From Companilactobacillus nuruki (GTDB taxonomy: Bacteria; Bacillota; Bacilli; Lactobacillales; Lactobacillaceae): a stretch of DNA of 64,000 nucleotides. The translations under genes were made by a program, and so were the position numbers. Shown piece by piece: positions 56,393-64,000 of this stretch. Where the stretch lies: positions 1-64,000 of the forward strand of contig NZ_NIPR01000004.1 of assembly GCF_002872255.1 (NCBI RefSeq). The letters run 5' to 3'. How positions within the stretch are numbered: the first letter of the stretch is position 1; each line of letters starts with the position of its first letter. The notes beneath the pieces were generated by a model, which saw only the letters and a program-made list of their open reading frames with translations, was not told where the DNA came from and searched no databases.

Positions 56393-58111
56393 TTATTCCC
56401 AGCCTTCAACTACTGAAGAGAATTCAGCCAATTTATTAATTGAGTTTTCCTCAGTATCAGCTTTAACGCCAATATAGAACTTAATCTTTGGTTCAGTTCC
56501 TGATGGTCTTGCAGCAATCCAAGTTCCATCTTCCAAAACGTATTTCAAAACATTAGCCTTAGGTAATCCTGTTGTCTTAGTTTCTGTCGAGGTAATATCT
56601 GTATCGTTTAAATAATCAATTGATTCAACGACCTTAACACCATTAACTTCAGAAATACCTTCATCACGTAGTGTTTTCATAATTTGGGCCATCTTCTCTT
56701 TACCAGAAATTCCTTCAAATGTCTTAGAAATCGTCTTTTCATGATAGTATCCAAATTCTTTATAAAGATCCTCTAGAGCGTTATAGATTGTCTTATCTTC
56801 TGATTCGTAATATGCGGCAGCCTCTGCTAATAACAAAGTTGATTGCATTGCATCCTTATCACGAACAAATGGTTTTACAAGATAACCATAACTTTCTTCA
56901 AAACCAAAAAGAAATTCATTACTACCTGTTTCTTCAAATTGTTCAATTTTTTCAGCGATATATTTGAATCCTGTTAAAACATCGAACATCTTAACATCAT
57001 ATTTATCAGCAATTGCTGTAGCCAATTCGGAGGAAACAATTGACTTAACAACTGCCCCGTTTGCTGGTAAAGCATTCAAGTTCTTCTTAGCCTGTAATAA
57101 ATAGTTCAAAAGAACTGATGCAATCTGATTACCAGTCATTAGTTTATAAGAACCATCTGGTTGTCTAACCGCTGCACCCAATCTATCAGCATCAGGATCA
57201 GTTGCAATTAGAATGTTAGCACCAATTTTTTTACCACGTTCAATCGCCAAATCAAAAGTTTGAGAAAACTCCGGATTTGGAAATGGCGTTGTAGAGAACT
57301 CTGGGTCCAGAATGGCTTGCTCAGTTACCATATTAAAATTCTTAAATCCTAATTTTTGGAAAATTCTTGGAGCAATCATTTTGCCGGTTCCATGTAATGG
57401 TGAATAGACAAACTTCATCTTATCACCAATATCTTGAATCAACTTAGGATCAACGATAACTGTTTCTAGATTCTTCATATAATCTAAATCAACATCTTCA
57501 CCAATTAAAGTCAAAAGTTTTTCTGCACGTAACTGTTGTACTGTCTTTACTTTAATGGCAAAAAGATCACTTGCTTTACGAGCAAAGCTAGTAATATTAT
57601 CTGATTCAGTAGGTGGCATTTGACCACCATCAGGTCCATAAATTTTAAAACCATTGTATTGTTTAGGATTGTGGCTAGCTGTGATCATTATACCTGCATA
57701 AGTATGCAGATTTCTTACAGCAAAAGATAATTCTGGAGTAGGTCTCAAACTGTCAAATACAAAACTGTGAATGTTATGTGCACCAAGTACTTTAGCTGAT
57801 TCATAAGCAAAATCTTGTGAGTAATAGCGAGAATCATAACTAATTGCTACACCTTGCGATTTAACTTTTTCATCTAAAGTATCCATAAATGCGGCTAAAC
57901 CTTCAGTTGCTTGACGAACGGTGTAAATATTCATTCTATTAATACCAGGTCCAATCAAGCCACGCATACCAGCTGTACCAAATTCCATAGGTTCATAAAA
58001 TGCTTCTTCAGCTACTTTATCATCCTTTTTAATTTCGTCCAGTTGTTCTTTCATATCTGGATCTAAATTTTTATAATCGAGCCATTGTTGCATATTATCT
58101 TGCCAAGACAT
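56393..58111 (-). CDS. pgcA: Phosphoglucomutase / phosphomannomutase family
   Basis: Interconverts glucose 1-phosphate and glucose 6-phosphate, feeding UDP-glucose for glycolipid and wall sugars. The 572-residue alpha-D-phosphohexomutase has the phosphoserine Ser146 (ITASHNPKQYNG), the metal loop ATDPDADRLGA near 305, the sugar-binding GFEESYGYL near 405, and the C-terminal phosphate-binding RPSGTEPKIKFYI. It is a single gene with a palindromic operator-like site between its -10 and its ribosome binding site. Confidence 0.94.
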   Translation of the reverse strand: MSWQDNMQQWLDYKNLDPDMKEQLDEIKKDDKVAEEAFYEPMEFGTAGMRGLIGPGINRMNIYTVRQATEGLAAFMDTLDEKVKSQGVAISYDSRYYSQDFAYESAKVLGAHNIHSFVFDSLRPTPELSFAVRNLHTYAGIMITASHNPKQYNGFKIYGPDGGQMPPTESDNITSFARKASDLFAIKVKTVQQLRAEKLLTLIGEDVDLDYMKNLETVIVDPKLIQDIGDKMKFVYSPLHGTGKMIAPRIFQKLGFKNFNMVTEQAILDPEFSTTPFPNPEFSQTFDLAIERGKKIGANILIATDPDADRLGAAVRQPDGSYKLMTGNQIASVLLNYLLQAKKNLNALPANGAVVKSIVSSELATAIADKYDVKMFDVLTGFKYIAEKIEQFEETGSNEFLFGFEESYGYLVKPFVRDKDAMQSTLLLAEAAAYYESEDKTIYNALEDLYKEFGYYHEKTISKTFEGISGKEKMAQIMKTLRDEGISEVNGVKVVESIDYLNDTDITSTETKTTGLPKANVLKYVLEDGTWIAARPSGTEPKIKFYIGVKADTEENSINKLAEFSSVVEGWE

Positions 58112-58129
58112 TAAATTTGTCCTCCTAAT

Positions 58130-58153
58130 TTGTAAGTACTTACAATCATTATA
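58130..58153 (-). promoter_or_regulatory. pgm promoter with 16-bp perfect palindrome
   Basis: On the minus strand an extended -10 (TGCTATAAT; hexamer 58148-58153) is followed at once by the perfect palindrome TTGTAAGTACTTACAA (58130-58145), then the GGAGG ribosome binding site. The palindrome covers the expected transcription start, where a repressor would act. The binding protein is unknown. Confidence 0.65.
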
Positions 58154-58242
58154 GCAATCATAGAGTACTATTAAAATTTGATTTACATAACTTTAACAAT
58201 AAAAATTTAAAATCGCCTTAAAATTATGTCCAAATTAACAAA

Positions 58243-58494
58243 TTAGTTGTCACTACTAATGATTCTATCAATATCCGTTTCGTAATATTTGGCCAACGAG
58301 ATCAGGGTATCAATGTCAGGCATACGAATACCAGTTTCATAATGAGATAAAGTTGTTACATCGATATTTAAATGCTGAGCGACTTCCTTTTGAGTTACAT
58401 TTTTTTCTCTTCTAAGATCTTTTAAATTTTTTGAAATATTAAAGCCTGACTCATGCATTAGATTATGAAGGTTTTTATCTACTACTTCACGCAT
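58243..58494 (-). CDS. Small XRE-family helix-turn-helix regulator
   Basis: An 83-residue DNA-binding protein. The helix-turn-helix spans about residues 22-76 (LKDLRREKNVTQKEVAQHLNIDVTTLSHYETGIRMPDIDTLISLAKYY). There is no separate sensing domain beyond a short N-terminal extension (about 20 residues). I prefer the ATG at 58494 behind GGAAGTGA; a GTG nine bases upstream lies within that site. It stands alone. Its target is unknown, but palindromes in its upstream region suggest autoregulation. Confidence 0.85.
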   Translation of the reverse strand: MREVVDKNLHNLMHESGFNISKNLKDLRREKNVTQKEVAQHLNIDVTTLSHYETGIRMPDIDTLISLAKYYETDIDRIISSDN

Positions 58495-58527
58495 AAGAAT
58501 CACTTCCAGTCTTTTTTGATTAATATC

Positions 58528-58626
58528 ATTATATGTTTAAACATATTTGCAATGTGTTCAATTTTAAAAAAATTTATTTTCAATATGTAAACAAATATTG
58601 ATAAATCGGCCAATTCCAATTTGGAA
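58528..58626 (-). promoter_or_regulatory. Palindromes upstream of the XRE regulator
   Basis: ATATGTTTAAACATAT (58531-58546) is a perfect palindrome overlapping a minus-strand TATAAT (58528-58533). About 35 bp further upstream is CAATAT-GTAAACAA-ATATTG, which shares the ATATGT(T/A) half. TTCCAA-T-TTGGAA lies at 58614-58626. The first two look like a repressor operator pair. Positions 58627-58700 hold nothing else clear. Confidence 0.5.
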
Positions 58627-58703
58627 ATATACCAATAGACTAGACGCTATGTATATGAGTTGATGATCCCTGATTTGCCATTATACTTTTTATATAATTG
58701 TAT

Positions 58704-58733
58704 AAAAAAACAGCTAGACCAATAGGCCTAGCT
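58704..58733 (-). terminator. Terminator of trxB
   Basis: AGCTAG-CC (58712-58720) pairs with GG-CTAGCT (58725-58733), followed by a T-run on the minus strand. It lies just past the trxB stop. Confidence 0.85.
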
Positions 58734-58743
58734 ATTTTCTTAA

Positions 58744-59685
58744 TTACTTAGTAGAAACTTTATCATCAGCAATTTCTTGAATATAATTATAAGCTTGTTG
58801 TCCAGCAATACCGCCTTCACCAACGGCCGTTGCAATCTGACGTAGATCTTTCTTTCTAACGTCACCAACAGCAAAGATACCAGGGATTTTAGTTTCCATA
58901 TGTTCATTAGTATCGATCCAGCCGTTTTCATCAAGAATTCCTAGACCCTTGAAAGGAGTCGTCATTGGATCAATACCAACATAGATAAAGGCACCCTTTG
59001 CAGGAACAACGTGCTCTTCACCAGTTTTCTTATCAATATATTTAACGCCGGATACTTTGTCATCCTCACTAGTGATTTCCTTGACATCAGCATTCCAGAC
59101 AAATTTGATTTTATCATTCTTAAATGCACGATCTTGTAAAATCGCTTGAGCACGTAATTGATCACGACGGTGAATAATTGTTACAGATTTGGCTAATTGT
59201 GTTAAATAAATACCTTCTTCAACAGCAGAATCACCACCACCAACGACAGCAACGTCTTGTCCCTTAAAGAATGCACCATCACAAACGGCACAGTAAGAAA
59301 CACCTCGGCCTGATAATTCTTCCTCGCCAGGTACCCCAATCTTTTTATATTGTGAACCCGTGGCAATGACTAAAGCCTTTGTTTCATAGTCTCCATCATC
59401 AGTATGGATGATTTTAACATTTCCTTTATCCTCAACGGACTCAACTGCACCATAACCAAAATCAGCCCCAAATTGAGTAGATGATTTATACATCTTTTCA
59501 CTCAAATCTGGTCCTAAAATTGAATCAAAACCAGGATAATTTTCAATTGCGGCAGTATTATTCATTTGACCACCATAAATACCACGGTCAAGAATCATTA
59601 CTGATAGATTAGCTCGTGAAGCATAAAGGGCAGCTGTCAAACCACCAGGACCTGCTCCAATAACTACTACATCGTATGTTTTCAT
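58744..59685 (-). CDS. trxB: Thioredoxin reductase
   Basis: An NADPH-dependent flavoenzyme that reduces thioredoxin. The 313-residue protein has the FAD motif VVIGAGPGGLTAALYASRA at the N-terminus, the redox-active Cys132/Cys135 pair in YCAVCDGAFF, the NADPH motif VVGGGDSAVEEGIYL, and the C-terminal FAVGDVRKKDLRQIATAVGEGGIA. It follows lgt, the usual hprK-lgt-trxB order. Confidence 0.97.
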   Translation of the reverse strand: MKTYDVVVIGAGPGGLTAALYASRANLSVMILDRGIYGGQMNNTAAIENYPGFDSILGPDLSEKMYKSSTQFGADFGYGAVESVEDKGNVKIIHTDDGDYETKALVIATGSQYKKIGVPGEEELSGRGVSYCAVCDGAFFKGQDVAVVGGGDSAVEEGIYLTQLAKSVTIIHRRDQLRAQAILQDRAFKNDKIKFVWNADVKEITSEDDKVSGVKYIDKKTGEEHVVPAKGAFIYVGIDPMTTPFKGLGILDENGWIDTNEHMETKIPGIFAVGDVRKKDLRQIATAVGEGGIAGQQAYNYIQEIADDKVSTK

Positions 59686-59749
59686 CGTCGATTACCTCCT
59701 ATTACTCAACAAATATTACCATTTATTTTTTTCTTAGCAATTAAATTGC

Positions 59750-60565
59750 TCACAACTCATTATACCAAGGTTCATTTTGTTTCCTTCGACGATAAACAAA
59801 TAGACAAATTGCGACGGCAAACAATATCAAAGAAAGAACTTGAGAAACTCTAACACCAGGTAAAATATATAAACTATCGGTTCTCATACCTTCAACGAAG
59901 AATCTAACGGCCGGATACCAGATTAGATAAGATAAGAAAATCTCTCCACGTTTAAAGAGATGCTTTCTATTTCGCAAAACTAATATTAAAATCAAGCCAA
60001 TTAAATTACCAACTGATTCATACAAAAAGGTTGGCTGACGATAAGCTCCGTTGATATACATCTGTTCAATAATGAAATGTGGTAAATGCAAAGATTGTAA
60101 GAAGCTCAAAGTCGTTTTACCACCAAAAGCCTCTTGATTCATAAAATTTCCCCAACGCCCAACAATTTGGCCTAATAGAACTGATGGTGCAGCAATATCT
60201 AACATCAGCCATGGGGAAATACTTCTTTTCTTGCATAAAACTAATAACACAATAAAGGCCGCAATCAGACCACCATAAATAGCGATACCACCATGCCAAA
60301 TTTTAATGATCTCACTGGGATTAGCTAAATAAAATGGTAATTCAAATATTACATAGTACAATCTTGCACCAACCAAAGCAATTGGAACGCCGTATAAAAC
60401 CAAATCCAAAATATTATCTGGGTCCAAGTGACGCCTCTTGGCCTCACGCATTGCCATAACGACACCGACTAAAGCTCCTAAAGCAATGATGATACCATAC
60501 CAATGAATTTGTAATCCTCCCAGATCAAATGCAATTGGATTTAATGCTAATAGGCTAAAAATCAT
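59750..60565 (-). CDS. lgt: Prolipoprotein diacylglyceryl transferase
   Basis: Adds diacylglycerol from phosphatidylglycerol to the lipobox cysteine of prolipoproteins. The 271-residue protein has seven membrane segments, [10 protein letters not shown] near residue 21, HGGIAIYGG near 91, and the family signature [14 protein letters not shown] (136-149) with the essential arginine. Its start overlaps the hprK stop by one base. Confidence 0.97.
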   Translation of the reverse strand: MIFSLLALNPIAFDLGGLQIHWYGIIIALGALVGVVMAMREAKRRHLDPDNILDLVLYGVPIALVGARLYYVIFELPFYLANPSEIIKIWHGGIAIYGGLIAAFIVLLVLCKKRSISPWLMLDIAAPSVLLGQIVGRWGNFMNQEAFGGKTTLSFLQSLHLPHFIIEQMYINGAYRQPTFLYESVGNLIGLILILVLRNRKHLFKRGEIFLSYLIWYPAVRFFVEGMRTDSLYILPGVRVSQVLSLILFAVAICLFVYRRRKQNEPWYNEL

Positions 60566-61524
60566 TACTTACTTTCCCCATCATTCTTTGCTTTATTTTC
60601 ATTCTCTTTGATTAATAATCCCAAATTATCTTCAAACTTTTTAGTTGCATCATAACCCATCTTCTTAGCACGATAGTTCATCGCAGCAACTTCGATAATA
60701 ATTGAAATATTACGACCAACCTTAACCGGAACAGTAATTTGTGGAACATCCACATCAAAGAACGTTCTCTTATCTTCCAAGGTTCCAATTCGATCATAAT
60801 TTTTATCAGCCGACCAATTTTCAAGGTTGATGATCAATTGAATTTCACTTTGAGAACGAACTGCTCCAGCACCAAAGAGGTTCATGACATCGATAATACC
60901 AATCCCACGAATTTCTAGCAAATGATTAAGAATCTTGGGTGCTTCACCGACAATGGTTTTCTCATCGCGTTGATAGACGTCAACGCGATCATCTGCAATT
61001 AAACGATGTCCTCGTTTGACCAATTCTAAAGCAGTTTCACTCTTACCAATTCCAGAGTGACCTGTTAAAAGAATTCCAATTCCATAAACATCAACTAAAA
61101 CCCCATGGATCGATTCCCTAGGCGCCAATTTTTCATCCAAATATTCAGTAATCATACTTGAAAGACGGGTAGTAGGTAATTCTGAACCAATCACAGGAAC
61201 ATTGTGTTCACTTGCTGCCTTTAAAAGTTCCTTGCTAGGTTGAATATTTCTAGAAATCAATAGAGCTGGAGTATCCTCACGACACAACTCCAACATTACC
61301 TTGTAACGATTATTGGATGTCATTGACCGTGAATAGGCCGACTCTGTTTGTCCAAATAATTGAATACGTTCACTTGGATAATAATCAAAATAACCTGTCA
61401 ATTCGATTCCTGGACGGGAGATATCACTTGTCGTAATCTTCTTTTCTGACAGTATATCTTCACCGTTATAAACCTTTAGTTCATTATCTTTAACCATTTC
61501 AGAAACAGTAACAAAATTTGTCAT
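60565..61524 (-). CDS. hprK: HPr kinase/phosphorylase
   Basis: Phosphorylates HPr on Ser46 and removes that phosphate, setting carbon catabolite repression with CcpA. The 319-residue protein has His140 in [12 protein letters not shown], the P-loop GHSGIGKS (155-162) and the HprK signature [20 protein letters not shown] near 208. Cre-like sites elsewhere in the window would be downstream targets of this circuit. It is coupled to lgt. Confidence 0.97.
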   Translation of the reverse strand: MTNFVTVSEMVKDNELKVYNGEDILSEKKITTSDISRPGIELTGYFDYYPSERIQLFGQTESAYSRSMTSNNRYKVMLELCREDTPALLISRNIQPSKELLKAASEHNVPVIGSELPTTRLSSMITEYLDEKLAPRESIHGVLVDVYGIGILLTGHSGIGKSETALELVKRGHRLIADDRVDVYQRDEKTIVGEAPKILNHLLEIRGIGIIDVMNLFGAGAVRSQSEIQLIINLENWSADKNYDRIGTLEDKRTFFDVDVPQITVPVKVGRNISIIIEVAAMNYRAKKMGYDATKKFEDNLGLLIKENENKAKNDGESK

Positions 61525-61574
61525 AACCGATCCTCACTAATTCTAGTTTTATAATAATTTTATCATTAAAAATA

Positions 61575-61599
61575 CAAAAAAAACGCGTTCTAAACGCGT
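61575..61599 (-). terminator. Terminator after the holin-family protein gene
   Basis: ACGCGT (61583-61588) and ACGCGT (61594-61599) pair, with flanking AAA/TTT, followed by eight T residues on the minus strand. It overlaps the last codons of the upstream gene and would separate it from hprK. Confidence 0.8.
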
Positions 61600-61955
61600 C
61601 TTTGAAAATTATCCATGGTATAGCTGTTAATAATAGAATTACAAATCGCTAAAATGACTGCTACAACTAGTGCTGAACCAAAACCATTAAAGTGAAAAGT
61701 TGAAGATCCTACTAAAACAGAAGTTAATTCCAAGGTTATCGCATTTATTACAAACGAAAACAGTCCAAAAGTAATAAATGTAATGGGTAAAGAAATGATA
61801 TGCAACAGTGGCTTGATTGTCCAATTGAGGATTACTAGCACAAAACTAGCTAGAACCGCTGTTCCTAAACTATCAATTTGAAACATACCTGGTAATACCC
61901 GTGCTATTGCTAGAAACAACAGCGTTTGTACAACCAGTCTGATTAATAACTTCAT
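61590..61955 (-). CDS. Phage holin family 4 / DUF360-type small membrane protein
   Basis: A 121-residue membrane protein with four hydrophobic helices, of the widespread chromosomal family named after phage holin superfamily IV (YvlD in Bacillus). It is next to a PspC gene, as yvlD is near yvlC in Bacillus, so an envelope-stress role is likelier than lysis. The ATG at 61955 is preferred; the ATG four codons upstream overlaps the GAGG ribosome binding site. Confidence 0.85.
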   Translation of the reverse strand: MKLLIRLVVQTLLFLAIARVLPGMFQIDSLGTAVLASFVLVILNWTIKPLLHIISLPITFITFGLFSFVINAITLELTSVLVGSSTFHFNGFGSALVVAVILAICNSIINSYTMDNFQRRV

Positions 61956-61983
61956 TTTATACCTCATTTAATTCAAATTTGAA

Positions 61984-62232
61984 TCAATAATATTTTTTTG
62001 ATGCCTTAGGAAGACGTTTCTTTCTAAAATCGGTCTCTTGAATATTACGCTTTTCAGGGAAAGAAAAGACACAAATAATATAAACCAAAATTGTTAAGAA
62101 ATTAGTCAACGGCGTTAAAAAGATAAAGGCTAGGCGAATCCAAGTTGAGTCAACCCCAAAGTACTCACCTAATCCTCCACAAACACCTGCAAGCACCCGA
62201 TTTGTACTAGATCTCGTGATTCTATGTCTCAT
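61984..62232 (-). CDS. PspC domain protein
   Basis: An 82-residue protein with a PspC domain: basic RHRITRSSTNRVLAGVCGGLGEYFGVDSTWIRLAF at the N-terminus, then a membrane helix (FIFLTPLTNFLTILVYIICVFSFP) and a basic tail. PspC proteins sense or signal envelope stress. It lies between phoU and the YvlD-like gene. Confidence 0.92.
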   Translation of the reverse strand: MRHRITRSSTNRVLAGVCGGLGEYFGVDSTWIRLAFIFLTPLTNFLTILVYIICVFSFPEKRNIQETDFRKKRLPKASKKYY

Positions 62233-62283
62233 ATAGCTTCACCTCAACTTGTTCTGAAAATATACTCTATATTCAAAAAAATA

Positions 62284-62976
62284 TCAATTTTCATCCATAT
62301 CTTCATCACTTGTGATATGCTTTCCATCTAGTTCTACCACATGACCGGTATTCAAGTAAACTACCCATTCACAAATATTAGTTGCATAATCACCGACACG
62401 TTCCAAATAGCTGGCAACAAGCATATATGATGATCCACTTAATACATACTCACCGTCTTCTTGCATTGCTTTGATGGATAACTCATTTATTTTATTACTT
62501 TCAATATGAATATCCATATCCCGACGTGCAACCTCTTCGGCCATCTTACTATCACGCTTTAAATATGCCTCAAGAGCATCTTCAACAATACTTGTTCCTT
62601 TATCACCCATTTCAGCAATCAATTTTTCAATTTCAGGACTTCTTGTTTCACCTTTAACCCGAATTGTTTCCTGAGCGATACTGGCTGCATGATCACCCAT
62701 TCTTTCAAGATCAGAACTGGCCTTCAAAACGGTCACTATCATTCTGAGATCTGAGGTAACAGGTTGTTGTAAAGCAATCATTTCAAATGATTCTTTTTCT
62801 AGATCCATTTCACGTTTGTTAATGTAATGATCATTACTAATAACCTCGTTAGCTAGAGACTTATCATGATCAACATAAGCCTTAACCGACTTCATAATGG
62901 CCTCACTTGCCATCATACCCATTTCTGAGAACCGTAAATGTAAACTATTTAATTGTTCTTCAAATGTAGTACGCAT
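62284..62976 (-). CDS. phoU: Phosphate transport regulator PhoU
   Basis: A 230-residue all-helical cytoplasmic protein with two PhoU repeats (about 15-100 and 118-205). Each has the metal-binding-type SSDLERMGDHAASIA and SYLERVGDYATNICEW motif. It restrains the Pst transporter and the phosphate two-component system. It starts 12 bp after pstB. Confidence 0.96.
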   Translation of the reverse strand: MRTTFEEQLNSLHLRFSEMGMMASEAIMKSVKAYVDHDKSLANEVISNDHYINKREMDLEKESFEMIALQQPVTSDLRMIVTVLKASSDLERMGDHAASIAQETIRVKGETRSPEIEKLIAEMGDKGTSIVEDALEAYLKRDSKMAEEVARRDMDIHIESNKINELSIKAMQEDGEYVLSGSSYMLVASYLERVGDYATNICEWVVYLNTGHVVELDGKHITSDEDMDEN

Positions 62977-62988
62977 CTTTTTTCTCCT

Positions 62989-63747
62989 CTAACCGAATTT
63001 TCCAGAAATATAATCTTCTGTTTGTTTTTCTTTGGGATTTAAGAAAATATTTTTAGTATTATCTGCCTCAATCAATTCTCCATTTAGGAAGAATGCTGTT
63101 TTATCAGATATTCTAGACGCCTGTTGCATATTGTGAGTAACAGTAATAATCGTGTAATCTTCACGCAATGCCAGCATTGTATTCTCAACCTTGGCTGATG
63201 AAATTGGATCCAATGCTGATGTAGGTTCGTCTAATAAAATAATATCAGGTTTCACCGCTAAAACTCTAGCAATACATACCCGCTGCTGTTGACCACCAGA
63301 AAGTGATAAAGCACTTTGATGTAATTTATCCTTGACATCATCCCAAACCGCCGCATTTTGTAAACTCGTTTCAACAGCTTCGTCAAGTACTGTCTTATCT
63401 TTTACACCAGCTAATCTTAACCCATATACTACATTATCATAAATTGAAAACGGAAATGGGTTTGGTTGTTGAAAAACCATACCAACTTGTTTTCTAAGCT
63501 CAACGGTATCAACACTAGGTGCGTAAATATTTTGACCATTAAGAGATATTGTTCCAGTTATCGTTACATCAGGAATTAAATCATTCATTCGGTTTAAGCA
63601 CCGAAGATAAGTAGATTTTCCACAGCCTGATGGTCCAATTAAAGCCGTAATTTCATTTTTGTTAAAATCTAAATTGATGCCTTTTAAAGCTTCTTTTTTT
63701 CCATAAAATAAATGTACATCGGAAGATGTTAAAATTTTTTCTGTCAA
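62989..63747 (-). CDS. pstB: Phosphate ABC transporter ATP-binding protein PstB
   Basis: The ATPase of the high-affinity phosphate importer. The 252-residue protein has Walker [10 protein letters not shown] near residue 38, the Q-loop [16 protein letters not shown], the signature LSGGQQQR near 148, Walker [13 protein letters not shown] and the H-loop VTHNMQQA. A second pstB precedes it by 11 bp, the pstB-pstB-phoU order common in lactobacilli. Confidence 0.96.
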   Translation of the reverse strand: MTEKILTSSDVHLFYGKKEALKGINLDFNKNEITALIGPSGCGKSTYLRCLNRMNDLIPDVTITGTISLNGQNIYAPSVDTVELRKQVGMVFQQPNPFPFSIYDNVVYGLRLAGVKDKTVLDEAVETSLQNAAVWDDVKDKLHQSALSLSGGQQQRVCIARVLAVKPDIILLDEPTSALDPISSAKVENTMLALREDYTIITVTHNMQQASRISDKTAFFLNGELIEADNTKNIFLNPKEKQTEDYISGKFG

Positions 63748-63758
63748 GTCGAGCGCTC

Positions 63759-64000
63759 CTATCCAAAGTGTCCAGAAACATAATCTTCAGTCGTTTTAAT
63801 TTTAGGACGAGTAAAGATCTTTCTAGTTTCATTAAATTCGACAGCATGTCCCATATGGAAAAATGCCGTGTAATCACTGATTCTAGCTGCTTGTTGCATG
63901 TTGTGCGTAACAATAATAATTGTAAATTTGTCTTTCAAGCTCAACATTGTTTCTTCAACATTCGACGTTGATATTGGATCTAGGGCACTTGCTGGTTCAT
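63759..64000 (-). CDS. pstB: Second PstB ATP-binding protein, partial (runs off right edge)
   Basis: The C-terminal 79 or so residues of another PstB, reading in from the right edge. The visible part begins [11 protein letters not shown] after Walker B and includes the H-loop [12 protein letters not shown] and the C-terminus EDYVSGHFG. It is similar to, but not the same as, the downstream PstB (for example EPASALDP versus EPTSALDP), so the two are diverged paralogues. Confidence 0.94.
   Translation of the reverse strand, partial: EPASALDPISTSNVEETMLSLKDKFTIIIVTHNMQQAARISDYTAFFHMGHAVEFNETRKIFTRPKIKTTEDYVSGHFG

Noticed and set aside
61590-61955. Prophage remnant suggested by the holin-family name
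   Set aside because: This family is a common chromosomal YvlD-type membrane protein found beside PspC. No other phage genes are nearby.
63662-63971. Open frames overlapping the two pstB genes in other frames
   Set aside because: They overlap conserved ABC ATPase motifs in the true frame and show no features of their own.

Overview
The window is low-GC Firmicute DNA from a lactic acid bacterium of the Lactobacillaceae. The evidence is the gapA operon order cggR-gap-pgk-tpiA-eno, HPr kinase with lgt and trxB, whiA-yvcK-rapZ, a CIRCE element, a cre-like site, SLAP and LPXTG surface proteins, and an ltaS-laf glycolipid cluster. A Companilactobacillus-like species is possible, but this is a guess from AT-richness and gene content. 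Most of the window is conserved chromosomal core with accessory surface and metabolic genes set into it. No phage, insertion sequence or CRISPR array was seen.

Layout. Positions 1-215 hold the tandem promoters and boxA leader of an rRNA operon that reads leftward off the window. Positions 466-5801 are a lipoteichoic acid module: lafA, lafB, a multi-spanning membrane protein and ltaS. Next come queT, with a possible pseudoknot leader, and a deoxynucleoside kinase. Positions 7428-13461 are a surface block: an LPXTG adhesin with three Cna-B-like domains and two tandem DUF2207 membrane proteins. Positions 13561-20079 hold secG, a carboxylesterase, rnr and smpB, then a ClC chloride transporter and a Gfo/Idh oxidoreductase. 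Positions 20162-25822 are the glycolytic operon with its CggR operator. A lone tRNA-Arg(CCG) lies at 25995.

Positions 27022-32963 are a malonate decarboxylase operon (mdcH-A-B-C-DE-G), divergent from a LysR regulator. It encodes the four-part enzyme, prosthetic-group synthesis and ACP malonylation, but no malonate transporter is visible. Rightward genes follow: an acyltransferase, clpP under a CIRCE element, an MFS exporter and a large membrane protein. Then come a cellobiose-type PTS EIIC with a cre-like site, rapZ-yvcK-whiA, a sodium/proton antiporter, a secreted MucBP/SLAP-repeat protein, uvrBA, an Atg22-like MFS protein with a phosphodiesterase, phosphoglucomutase, a small XRE regulator, and finally pst-phoU-pspC-holin-like-hprK-lgt-trxB. 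A second pstB is cut by the right edge.

I found no clearly new multi-gene system. The most notable points are the missing canonical start of mdcH, the candidate riboswitch-like pseudoknot before queT, palindromic operators at pgm and the XRE gene, a dispersed intergenic hairpin repeat, and the duplicated DUF2207 genes beside the adhesin.
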